Source of the DNA: Mytilinidion resinicola | Lineage: Eukaryota; Ascomycota; Dothideomycetes; Mytilinidiales; Mytilinidiaceae | DNA length: 64,000 nucleotides | Assembly (NCBI RefSeq): GCF_010093595.1 | Contig: NW_022985438.1 | Span: 2,092,377-2,156,376 of the forward strand | Direction: 5' to 3' | Part shown: positions 35,922 to 45,812 of the stretch, piece by piece | How positions within the stretch are numbered: position 1 is the stretch's first letter | How the letters are laid out: the number at the start of each line of letters is the position of its first letter | The notes under the pieces: model-generated | Database searches by the model: none | The model's input: only the letters and a program-made list of their open reading frames with translations | What the model was told of the DNA's origin: nothing | Made by a program: the position numbers and the translations under genes

Positions 35922-36767
35922 TCAAAGAACAAGGAGGAGAACAAGTAGTAGTATCAACACAAATATCAGCACGCCTATACAACAGCTGGACATCTTGTCT
36001 ATTTGGCAGACTCATTGTTAGCAACAGCGGTCAATGGACGGGAGGCTAAGACTAACCTTCGTTCTTCCTGATCACCCAGCCGACCTTCTTCAGGCCGGTC
36101 TGCAGCTTGCCTCCCACACGATCGGCAACATTGTCAACGTCGTTGAGCAGCTCGCCTTGTTCTTCTAGCTCTCGACCCATATCATCAGCTTGTTGACGAA
36201 GGTTCCCGACTGTGCGGAAGACACCGTCGAGAGCCTCATCCTGCTCATGCATCATCTGCATTTGTTGCTCTTGTTCGAATGCCGCATATTCATCTGGGTC
36301 GCCGAAAGAGTCCGGGTCGGGTAGCACGTCCCCGTTCACAGCGACTTTGCCCTTGCTCTGAGCATCGTGGACCGTTTTGAGCAGTTCCTCCCGCATGTTC
36401 TCCACCTCGTCCCCGACCTCCTTGACCAAGCGCCTCCGTCGTTCCACTTCATCGATCTCGAGGCCAAATCGGTATGGGTCATGCTCGACGGCCTGGACGC
36501 TCTCGATCAAATCGTGGAGGTCGGTGTTGAGGTCTTGCAACGTTTGTTCAAGCTCATGCCGAGCTTCTACGAGTTCCGGGGAGCGTGCCGAGGATGCAGA
36601 AGAGCGTATGCGGAGGTATGAGGCAAACAAGGGCCGTGTGGTATTGAGGGCAGACAAGACATCCCTATGCGCAGTTAGTAGAGCTATTCCATGCGTTGTG
36701 TTGCGAGGACTTGAGCTTACGCCTGTACCTGGAGAAAGGGGTCGTCGTCATTCGATGTGGACATCAT
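35922..36767 (-). CDS. TLG1: SNARE Tlg1 (syntaxin-6 type)
   Basis: Three exons, 36767-36721, 36664-36057 and 35998-35922, join in phases 2 and 1 and encode 243 residues. The start is MMSTSNDDDPFLQVQADVLSALN; the DPFLQVQ opening is characteristic of Tlg1/syntaxin 6. A helical N-terminal domain follows, then a Qc-SNARE motif (EQDEALDGVFRTVGNLRQQADDMGRELEEQGELLNDVDNVADRV) with the central Gln of the zero layer in place. The last small exon adds DKMSSCCIGVLIF and a Leu/Val-rich membrane anchor ending LLLVLLLVL. It should serve in fusion of endosome-derived vesicles with the late Golgi. Without the last exon the protein would have no anchor, which supports the splice model. The start is 251 bases from the start of the divergent METTL25-like gene. 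Confidence 0.94.
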
Positions 36768-37018
36768 TTTGAGGGGAAATGCGCGGCTGTGACAACGTCT
36801 TCAGATCAAAAGTGTTGTATAAGGATACCAAGTGGCTTCATGCGTTGAATATGAACGCCTGGTCGAAGACGCAGCGCCGTTAATGCCGATGCACGCCAAG
36901 AGCACGTGATGGCTCCAGCCACTAACAGCATCCACCCTTTGCCGCCTTCGCTCGCACTACTCGCCCTTCAGCTGAAAATCTTTCTATATGGATCTGGACA
37001 ATTCAACCCGAAATCGTC
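36768..37018. promoter_or_regulatory. Shared divergent promoter of TLG1 and METTL25-like gene
   Basis: Only 251 bases separate the two start codons, which point away from each other, so this must hold both promoters. It is gene-free. No TATA box or clear factor site stands out. Confidence 0.6.
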
Positions 37019-39037
37019 ATGGGACCCGACCAAGCTCTTCCTCTGCCGGCTGAGTTTACCGATGTGGACGCCTACGTGGACTCGCTTTTGAATTTCGCAA
37101 CATCTTCATGGCTGCTTCAAACACTCTGTGGGGGAGTTCACATCTTGGACTTCTTCACACGAACTGAGGATCTTTACTCGTCTCTTCTATCAAAAGAATG
37201 GAGGGACTGGTTTCAGAGCAGGAGTATGGTGGACATTTTGGATCTTTTTATGAGAGAAGATCTCACGCAATTCGATGAGCAAAGTTCCGCAGGACCGGAC
37301 TGTATTCCATCTACGAGTTCAGCATGGCGTGATGGCGCACCGCCGCCACAGGGCCTGTTGCAGTACATCAAGGACGTTCGGGCGCATCTTCTGGACCGGC
37401 GATTTCCTCCGCCAAGCTCTGGATTGACGGTGCAGAAGAGCAGTATTGCACGCCATGTCGCAGTCGGAATGAAGGTCAAAAAAGTCCACGAGGTCGACAA
37501 CTTTTCACGTTACGTGGATAGACTGATATCATATATAGCGAGCTCTGGTGATCGCGAGATATCTCATCTGGTTGACTTTGGTTCGGGGCAGAATTACCTC
37601 GGCCGCGCACTTGCAGCCGAGCCTTACTCCAAGCACATTGTAGCAGTGGAGAGCAAGCAGCACAACATTGAAGGTGCAAAACACATGGACGTCCTAGCCA
37701 AGTTAGTAGATAAGCCGCTGATAATGCGCAACAAAAAAGAATACCGCGCAGGTCTCTTGAGCAGCAACGACGAAGGCCAGAAATGCGACTCTGATGACTG
37801 TACGAGCTCTCCCAGTACCCCTTCAAGTAATGGATCCCGGTCAACGACGACCGCCGCGGAAGATAATGACGAAGGAAAGGATGTGGCTGAGCAGAAGGCC
37901 GCGACCACCACTTTACAAGTCTACACCGAAGGCCAAGGTAGCGTTCAGTATGTAGAGCATCGTATATCAGATGGTAATCTACGCCCTGTCGTGGAACAGG
38001 TCATAGATACATCTCGAGTTCAAGGTGCGCCAGTCTCATCTCAACCGAGCGTGGTCGCTCAGCTTAGTGATCCGCAAAACCTCCCAAAGTCCACCGAGCC
38101 CAGTCTTATGGTTATATCACTGCACTCCTGCGGCAATCTCGTCCACCATGGACTCCGCTCTCTCCTTCTCAATCCCTCCGTCACAGCTGTTGCTATGGTC
38201 GGATGCTGCTACAATCTTCTCACCGAGCGTCTCGGGCCACCAACTTACAAACTCCCAACTCTGCGAGCCAGCCATCCTCGTCTCGTTTCGACTTCAACAG
38301 CTTTCGATCCTCACGGATTCCCTATGTCAGAGCGTCTAGTCAATTATCCCCTTCATACCCCTGATTCTGCCCACGACCTGAACAGCAATGGAGGAAGGGG
38401 TATCCGACTCAACATTACTTCCAGGATGATGGCAGTTCAAGCACCCCAAAACTGGGGCAAGGAAGACAGCGATCTCTTCTTCACTCGTCATTTCTACCGT
38501 GCCCTCCTTCAACGCATCTTCCTTGATCGCGGCGTTGTATCTGCGCCGGTTGATGATGGAGATGTTGTCGGTGGGACAGCCTCTGCAGCTGGACATACCA
38601 GTAAAGTAAACTGGACACCACCTAACGGATTTGGACCTGGTATTGGGCCCGATGGCGGCACAATGCCCCTCACCATCGGCACGCTACGGCGATTCTGCTA
38701 CGAAAACTTTGTCTCGTACGTGCGCGGAGCTTTGACAAAGCTCACCACGCCAAACTCATTTTGTGCGGTTGACCCTGCCTTCATCTCCGAAAAGATGGAC
38801 GGTTTGACCGATGAGAACATTCTGGACTACGAAAAGCGGTACTCTGAGCGAAAGAAGGAGCTTAGTGTGATGTGGAGCCTGATGGCATTCAGTGCTGGTG
38901 TCGTGGAGGCGGTGATCGTGGTGGATCGATGGCTGTGGTTGAAGGAGCAAAAGGAAGTACAACATGCGTGGGTGGAGCCCGTGTTTGATTACAAAATGAG
39001 CCCGAGGAACCTCGTGGTGGTGGGAATAAAGAAGTAG
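37019..39037 (+). CDS. METTL25/RRNAD1-type methyltransferase domain protein
   Basis: A single frame of 672 residues starts at MGPDQALPLPAEF. Near residues 140-215 is the family's signature: KSSIARHVAVGMKVKKVHEVDNFSRYVD, then the AdoMet-binding motif HLVDFGSGQNYLGRAL and IVAVESKQHNIEGA. A Ser/Thr-rich insert near 250-290 follows, then SLHSCGNLVHHGLRSLL and AVAMVGCCYNLLTERLG, matching the conserved CxxxL and GCCYN motifs of METTL25-like proteins. The C-terminal part ends NLVVVGIKK. Members resemble methyltransferases; the substrate of the fungal branch is unknown to me. It is transcribed divergently from TLG1. Confidence 0.88.
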   Translation: MGPDQALPLPAEFTDVDAYVDSLLNFATSSWLLQTLCGGVHILDFFTRTEDLYSSLLSKEWRDWFQSRSMVDILDLFMREDLTQFDEQSSAGPDCIPSTSSAWRDGAPPPQGLLQYIKDVRAHLLDRRFPPPSSGLTVQKSSIARHVAVGMKVKKVHEVDNFSRYVDRLISYIASSGDREISHLVDFGSGQNYLGRALAAEPYSKHIVAVESKQHNIEGAKHMDVLAKLVDKPLIMRNKKEYRAGLLSSNDEGQKCDSDDCTSSPSTPSSNGSRSTTTAAEDNDEGKDVAEQKAATTTLQVYTEGQGSVQYVEHRISDGNLRPVVEQVIDTSRVQGAPVSSQPSVVAQLSDPQNLPKSTEPSLMVISLHSCGNLVHHGLRSLLLNPSVTAVAMVGCCYNLLTERLGPPTYKLPTLRASHPRLVSTSTAFDPHGFPMSERLVNYPLHTPDSAHDLNSNGGRGIRLNITSRMMAVQAPQNWGKEDSDLFFTRHFYRALLQRIFLDRGVVSAPVDDGDVVGGTASAAGHTSKVNWTPPNGFGPGIGPDGGTMPLTIGTLRRFCYENFVSYVRGALTKLTTPNSFCAVDPAFISEKMDGLTDENILDYEKRYSERKKELSVMWSLMAFSAGVVEAVIVVDRWLWLKEQKEVQHAWVEPVFDYKMSPRNLVVVGIKK

Positions 39038-39296
39038 CTGAGAAACTTGATAAAGAAGATTGCCTATATATGATAGGCCACCTGGGCGCGAATTAGCCAA
39101 GCTTGGAATAATCGCGTCGCATTGTCTAAAACAAATCATTTTCTAGGTTCTAGCAGGCCATGGTAGATTGCTCCTTCAGCTGGATAAATTCGTGGTACGG
39201 ACCATAGATCGGCATAATCATCTTCACTCTCAAAACCAGTAAGTCCTTGCATATATCATGTTCTTGCTTCCAAAGTTCATTGTGACTACTTAGGTA

Positions 39297-39790
39297 GTGG
39301 GGGTACCTGTGCTTTTAATACTAACGCAATAGACTGCTGTTTTGCCATCGTTATACCACCGTCTATGGTGGTCCAGCTGTCCTAGAGCAATAAAAATACG
39401 ATGTCAAAAACCTCAATGTTCAGATCACGTGCCAATTCAAGGTGATCTAATTTTAGTCTTGATATGCTGGTAGAGATGCAAGTGCTCTTAATTCTAACTC
39501 CTAACACAATAGACTGCTGTTTTGCCATTGTTATACCACCTTCTGTGGTGGTCTAGCTGTCCTAGAGCAATAAAAATACGATATCAAAAACCTCAATGTT
39601 CAGATCACGTGCCTATTCAAGGTGATCTAATTTCAGTCTTGATATGCTAGTGGAGATGCATGTGCTGTCAATCCTAACACAATAGACTGCTGTTTTGCCA
39701 TGATTATAGCGCCGTCTGTGGTGCCCTAGCTGTCATATAGTAATCAAAATACAATGTTGAAAACCTCAACACTCAGATCACGGATCAATG
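39297..39790. repeat. Hairpin-bearing repeat, about 2.7 tandem copies (array 2)
   Basis: The word AGACTGCTGTTTTGCCAT starts at 39331, 39511 and 39684, giving periods of 180 and 173 bases. Each unit holds GACTGCT, about 17 bases, a perfect or near-perfect hairpin, then AGCTGTC, then an A-rich part and CTCAATGTTCAGATCACG, ATTCAAGGTGATCTAAT, GTCTTGATATGCT. Units 1 and 2 have the stem ACCACC/GGTGGT. Unit 3 has GCGCC/GGTGC, as in the array at 4513-4795. Units 1 and 2 are nearly identical, which points to recent local duplication. No coding potential is seen. Confidence 0.85.
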
Positions 39791-40045
39791 AGGGGAGGTA
39801 AGGCTCGCATCGACTTTCCTAAGGAGGGCTAGTGATATGTCGTGATTGGTGAAGCATGCATGAGCCGTTGGCTATCAAGAACACCTCGCGCTTGCAAACG
39901 CCGATAAGGCTAGGACATGGACCCCGATATACGAAGCATAAGCTGGAGCTTTTATCGTGATGAAGTCTCTCTCTCACCTTGGAAGAACACACTTACGAAA
40001 ACCCTCCGTCTCATATAATCATCTCTCATCTGTAGTTAGCACACC

Positions 40046-40915
40046 ATGGCGACCGATTCAACCACCTACCCCAAGACGAAAGCCAATACCGTAAACAGAT
40101 ACAAACATCAAGGTACGAACGGACCTAGCTTAGCTTGAGTTACAATATAACAGACACCCGCAGCAACCTACGATGTAGAAACCATCCACTCAATCGTCAA
40201 TAGCACCCCCGTGCTCCACGTCTCCTTCGTGCCCGACCCCACGACCCCCATGCCCATCGTGCTCCCGATGATCGGGCAAATGGGCCTCTTCCCGGGATCC
40301 CCAGACGAAGACTGGAAATGCTACCTCCACGGCTACGTCAGCTCGCGGCTGATGAACCTCGCCGACGCGGCCATCAAGCTCGGGGAGCCAGGTCTCCCGC
40401 TCTGCGTCGCCGCAACCAAAGTTGACGGCTTTGTGCTGACCCTCACGCCCAACTCGCACAACTACAACTACCGCTCCGCGGTACTACAGGGCTTCGCGAC
40501 CATCGTGGACGACGCAGACGAGAAGCTCTGGGCGATGCAGCTGATTACGAATTCCGTGGTTCCGGAGCGGTATGAGAACACGCGCGTGCCCCCTGACGGT
40601 GCGGAGATGCAGTCGACGCGGATTCTGAAGCTGACGATTACGGGCGCGAGTGGGAAGGTGAGGGAGGGGGTGCCGAATGACGAGAGGAAGGACATGAAGA
40701 GGGAGGACGTGCTGGACTCTGTCTGGACGGGTGTTATCCCCGTGTATGAGAAGCTGGGTGAGCCGCAAGTTGGACCTTACAACCGTGCCAAGAAGGTCCC
40801 GGATCATGTGACCAATTTTGTTGATAAGGAGAATGCGTTGCGCGAGAAGTATGCAGTGGATGCGGCCCATAAGCCGGCGCCCGTGAAAAGGGTCAAGAAG
40901 GGCGAGGAAGAATGA
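40046..40915 (+). CDS. FMN-binding split-barrel protein (pyridoxamine-phosphate-oxidase-like)
   Basis: Two exons, 40046-40112 and 40164-40915, join in phase 1 and encode 272 residues. The start MATDSTTYPKTKANTVNRYKHQATYDVETIHSIVNST continues into VLHVSFVPDPTTPMPIVLPMIGQMG, a pattern of the flavin-nucleotide-binding relatives of pyridoxamine-phosphate oxidase, and then LHGYVSSRLMNL, LCVAATKVDGFVLTLTPNSHNYNYRSAVLQGFATIV. The fold normally binds FMN as a dimer. The family includes proteins annotated as 5-nitroimidazole resistance reductases, but the natural substrate in fungi is not known. The C-terminus is Lys-rich (KPAPVKRVKKGEEE). Array 2 of the hairpin repeat ends about 255 bases upstream of the start, so it lies in or near this promoter. 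Confidence 0.88.
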
Positions 40916-41138
40916 AAGAGAACTGGGGAAGTCGTATGGAGAGTCTCATCTAATTCAGAGCGAATATTGTGACAACAGTCGTGTCTGCACACATACCTGA
41001 GCTGACAGCGTGATGGTCCTCATGTTGTTCATGTATTGGAAAACCGAAATGTGACATGAGAACCTATCTTCGAGACATACTAAACGGGATCTAACTCACG
41101 CAGTATAATCAGCAAAGCATGACGTTGTAAAAGAATGC

Positions 41139-42248
41139 TCAGACCACGCCCCAGTCAGCTACGACGATCCACTTCTTCCCTCTTATCTCCACGTCCCACC
41201 ACGGCGCTCTTATACCTACTATACTACCAAGCCTTACTCGCAAAGGAGCAGACTTCCGCCCACTATGTCTAGCGAGAATCGCTCGTGCCTCCGTTCCAGT
41301 CCCATAATCTCGCTCCGGCTCGAGAGCGCCCTGGATGAGTAGCATGCCTCCATGACTATTCTCCACAACATGCTCACTATCGAGTCTAGCTGGATCATTC
41401 CCTGTGCTTAAGTCTGAGACACGTAGCTTGACCCGGTATCCATCCCCAGCGCCAGATTTGGCGGAGCTATTCGTGGTATGCGCAACCTCCATGATCCAAT
41501 TCCGGGCGGTGCTTGCTAGCCCACCAGGAACATACTTCTGGCCTCGGCGCTGCGGAGAAAATGCCTCTGGCAGAGGATGTGAAGGCGGACTCGATGAGGT
41601 ATGAGATGGTAAGAGGAAGGTTGGCCGTGCGGCTACCGGAGTTGTAGGATCGGCTGCGGGGACAGGTGTTCGCTGTGGGAGGAAGCGGTAGGATGCCAGC
41701 GCTGGTGTTGAGGGAGGGTGAGCTGTTGGAGTGTTGATGATGTTCTCGATAGACGCTTGGGCGAGGGAGAGGCGTCGCCGTTTATGCTGCGATGGACCGA
41801 ACAAGAGCTCGTTTTCGTCTTCGTCTTCTTCTTGAGGGTTCTTATCTACCCCATTGTACTGCTCCTCATCAGAATCGCCAGCTGTTGTCCCCTGAGACGC
41901 GTCATCAATGCTCTCTACTCGCTTGAGCTTGCGTGTGGGTCTTGGTGTTTGTGTCCGGCCTTGTTGCGTTGGCTCAGCTGCTGATTTCTCGCTATTGCTA
42001 GCTGACCGGGATGCGAAAGTAAAGCGGCGCGCTGGAGTCACGTGTTCTGCGTGCGCTATAGGCGCGAATCCACGCGCTTGAGCTGGAGTTTGTTGCTGGG
42101 CCTGGATGCCATTTCGTAGGGCGGAGGGTTTGGGAACGCGCGGTTCGCGTGGTGGCAGGAAACGGTGGGGAGAAGGCGTCTAGAGCAGGTAAGCGCAGTC
42201 TTTTTAACGTTGAGGCGTGATTTGGGAGCTTACTACTGGGGGTGGCAT
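41139..42248 (-). CDS. Unknown protein with conserved C-terminal domain
   Basis: Two exons, 42248-42234 (MPPPV, only 15 bases) and 42179-41139, join in phase 0 and give 351 residues. The first 200 residues are Ser/Pro/Thr-rich and basic, with LLFGPSQHKRRRLSLAQASIENI in the middle, where KRRR may be a nuclear localisation signal. The last 140 residues look folded: YVPGGLASTARNWIMEVAH, YRVKLRVSDL, MLLIQGALEP and VRLGSIVGIRAPWWDVEIRGKKWIVVADWGVV. The short strands and the GxIVGIRxPWWDVEI pattern suggest an OB-like beta barrel, which would suit a nucleic-acid-binding or complex-assembly role; this is inference. I recognise no named family. It converges with the FMN-binding gene across 223 bases. 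Confidence 0.72.
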
Positions 42249-43672
42249 TGTGGGAGGCACTGGGAATGATGGGCGGGGCTGACACGCTATCACGGGCCGC
42301 GATGCTTTGTATTTACGCCCTCATGTGCTCAGCCTATCAAAATGCGGAGCTCAGAGTGATTGTTTACGCCCGTATGGCCTGAGGAGCACTTCGTGTTCGG
42401 GTTGACATGCCAAAATTTCCACTAGGTGGTATATTTGCGAGCTATGTTCTCCCCATGATTCTGACACCTGGCGATGGTCCATGATTCTGGCACCTAAGTT
42501 AGCGATGATCCCATCATGATAGAGCGCCTCTAATCTGAACCGATCAGGTTGCTTTTTTTTTTTATTCCGAAGGGACCCAGGCTCGACACCAGCGTGAACG
42601 ACTGAAGCCCGGAGGCGCGATGTCTGCATGCTTGTATTCCCCCGAGATTCGTAATAATAAGGTTTAGGGATCATCTGACACCCACCCCGCTAGCTCCCCA
42701 CACGCCGATTGATGCCAAGACCAGCTGGGCCTCCCACCCCGCCATCTGCCCGGTTTCCGGCCAGTCCGTCTTGACTGCGGCTTTATTGCTCAATCCCAGG
42801 GCAGCGAAGATATCGCTCCTAGCAGCGGCACAGGGGCTATCCTGTAAGACGAAATGTTCATATCCATGCTGGCCCATCCAGCCCAAAGGCCAAGATGGCA
42901 AAGGAAATCTCTACGGTCGAATGATGCGGGCCAGGTACAGTGTGCGGAGCCGACTCCCAATGCCCGGTCATGGCTCAGCCCTACGTGCATTCCGGGGTGG
43001 AAAAGGGGCGACGCAGCTGGCTCCATCCATTGTGCTACTCCCTGCCACCACTGGACGCGTTTGCAGAGCGCATGCTGATGCTGACTCCGCCGTCCATGCC
43101 GCTGCACATGCGCACACCGAGCTCGTTGAGACAGCCGTTGCTGCTACCCGTGACGACAACTGCTGGCTAGTCCCCACACTCGCTGGGGTGGCAGTCGACC
43201 TAGTGGCGCCACCAGGCAGAAGACGGAACAGTGTCGCTCGCGCCCACACTACCGAGGATACGTATTGTAGCTCGTGCGAAGTCGATTCCGCCCTCGACAG
43301 ATCCTCCGTGCAGCCTCAGTCCTGGACACTTCAGCTCGGCCGGCACAATTGTCCCCTCGTGCACGCTGTAACAAGACAAGCCCGCCGCAGGGACCATTCA
43401 CCGGCACGCTCGCGCACTCTTCCGGCACCGTTATTTTGCGGCGGGACCCTCCTCGGCCACCTCCATCGTCGCCCGACAGCGTCTCCGGCTAACGATAAGG
43501 CAACGTAGCATTCCCTACCTACTTCCGCGCTCCGAAGCCGCTTGTTAAATATACCGGCGCATCCGCTGCTGTTGTTCCGCGACCGCACTCCTTCCAGTAA
43601 GCATCACCCATCCCGCCTCTCTCCCCGCCTCTCTCCCCGCCTCTCGCCCTCGCTCACCGCCGCACTGCAGAT
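42249..43672. promoter_or_regulatory. Intergenic; upstream region of the P450 reductase gene
   Basis: A T-run lies near 42551-42561. Close to the CPR start, at about 43613-43650, a 12-base unit CCGCCTCTCTCC is repeated three times (last copy altered) in what is probably the 5' leader. Pyrimidine-rich leaders of this kind are common before highly expressed fungal genes. A 245-codon open frame at 42771-43508 has no family pattern and is not called. Confidence 0.45.
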
Positions 43673-45812
43673 ATGGCTCAACTGGACACCTTGGACATTG
43701 TCGTCCTCGCGGCGCTTCTGATCGGCACCATCGCATACTTCACCAAAGGCACATACTGGGCTGTGTACGGAGATCCATACGGCAATGTTGCTGTGCCGAA
43801 CGGCGCCGCCAAGTCCGGCAAGTCGCGAAACATCGTCGAGAAGTTGGACGAGAGTGGCAAGAACTGCGTCGTGTTCTATGGAAGTCAGACTGGAACCGCA
43901 GAGGACTATGCCTCGAGATTGGCCAAGGAGGGCCATTCGAGGTTCGGTCTGAGCACCATGGTCGCTGATCTGGAAGACTACGACTACGAAAACCTCGACC
44001 AGTTCCCCGAAGACAAGCTCGCCGTATTCGTCCTGGCCACCTACGGCGAGGGCGAGCCTACGGACAATGCCGTCGAGTTCTACGAATTCATCAGTGCTGA
44101 GGATGTTTCGTTCAGTGAGGGTGTCTCGGCTGAGGACAAGCCACTTTCGTCCTTGAAGTACGTTACTTTCGGTCTGGGCAACAACACCTATGAGCACTAT
44201 AATTCCATGGTCCGCAACGTCGACAAAGCCCTCACCCGCTTGGGCGCCACGAGATTCGGAACTGCCGGCGAGGGAGACGACGGTGCTGGAACAATGGAGG
44301 AAGACTTTTTGGCTTGGAAAGAGCCCATGTGGGTCGCTGTTTGCGAGAAGATGGGCTTGGAAGAGCGGGAAGCCGTCTACGAGCCAGTTTTCGAGATTAC
44401 CGAGAAGCCTGATATGGATGCTGACGAGGATGAGGTCTACTTGGGAGAACCTAACAAGAACCATCTCGAGGGCAACCAGAAAGGCCCGTTCAACGCCAAC
44501 AATCCCTTCATTGCTCCCATCGCCGAATCACAGGAGCTCTTCACAGCCAAAGACCGGAACTGCTTGCATATGGAAATTGACATCTCCGGGTCCAACTTGT
44601 CGTACACGACCGGCGATCATATTGCAATTTGGCCAACCAATGCCGGCAAAGAAGTAGACCGTTTCATCAACATCCTCGGTCTTGGATCCAAGCGCCACAT
44701 GGTCATTGGTGTCAAGGGCCTGGACCCTACTGCCAAGGTTCCGTTCCCGGCCCCTACCACCTACGACGCAGCTATCCGTTACCACATGGAAATCTGCGCT
44801 CCTGTATCACGTCAATTCGTATCGACGATCTCTGCCTTTGCTCCTACCGAAGATGCCAAGGCTGAAATGACAAAGCTTGGTGGCGACAAAGACTATTTCC
44901 ACGAGAAGGTAATTGATCGCAGCCTCAACATTGCTCAGCTTCTCGAACAACTTTCAGACGGACAACCCTGGGAAAAGGTACCGTTCTCTCTGATGATCGA
45001 AGGCTTGATCAAGATTCAACCCCGCTTTTACTCCATTTCTTCATCTTCGCTAGTGCAAAAGGATAAGATTTCCATCACAGCCGTGGTTGAATCCTCGGTG
45101 AAACCAAACTCGCCACATGTCCTCAAGGGTGTCACCACAAACTATCTCCTCGCTCTGAAACAGAAACAGCACGGTGCTGCCGAACCAGATCCTCATGGCC
45201 TGAACTACGCTCTTACTGGACCGCGAAATAAGTACGACGGCATTCACGTACCCGTCCATGTACGCCACTCGAACTTCAAACTTCCGTCGGACCCCACAAA
45301 GCCGATCATTATGGTCGGTCCAGGCACCGGCGTTGCTCCGTTCAGGGCTTTCGTCCAAGAACGTGCGTCCCAGGCTCGCGCTGGCCAAGCCGTTGGTAAG
45401 ACTGTGCTCTTCTTCGGATGCCGGAGGAAGGAAGAAGACTTCTTGTATCAAAATGAGTGGCAGGTAAGTCGAAAGATCCAACCTCCGAGAAACACCGTTC
45501 TAACTTTCACTTCAGCAATACGAAAAAGACTTGGGGGAAAACTTTGTGTTGCATGTTGCTTTCTCCAGAGATGGGCCTAAGAAGGTCTACGTACAGCACA
45601 AGATCGAGGAGTACGCCGAGGAGCTAGACAAGCTCCTCCAGCAAAAGGCCTACTTCTATGTCTGCGGTGATGCAGCCAACATGGCACGAGAAGTCAACGT
45701 GCTATTAGCAAAGATCATCTCTAAGCAGCGGGGTGTTCCAGAGTCCAAGGCAGAGGACATCGTGAAGGCAATGAGGGCGTCCAACCAGTACCAGGAAGAT
45801 GTCTGGTCATGA
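43673..45812 (+). CDS. NADPH-cytochrome P450 reductase
   Basis: Two exons, 43673-45463 and 45516-45812, join in phase 0 (GTAAGT donor, TTCAG acceptor) and encode 695 residues, the normal length for fungal CPR. An N-terminal membrane anchor (LDIVVLAALLIGTIAYF) precedes the FMN domain: VVFYGSQTGTAEDYASRLAKEG, VLATYGEGEPTDNA and FGLGNNTYEHYN. The FAD domain contains PRFYSISSSSL and GVTTNYLLAL. The NADP domain contains MVGPGTGVAPFRAFVQER and LFFGCRRKEEDFLY, and continues into exon 2 with AYFYVCGDAANMAREVN. The C-terminus is YQEDVWS, with the usual penultimate Trp region that stacks on FAD. It passes electrons from NADPH to ER cytochromes P450, including sterol demethylase. All cofactor motifs are intact. 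Confidence 0.97.

Noticed and set aside
42771..43508. 245-codon open frame upstream of the P450 reductase gene
   Set aside because: Ala/Arg/His-rich with no motif. The region is better explained as promoter and leader of the reductase gene.
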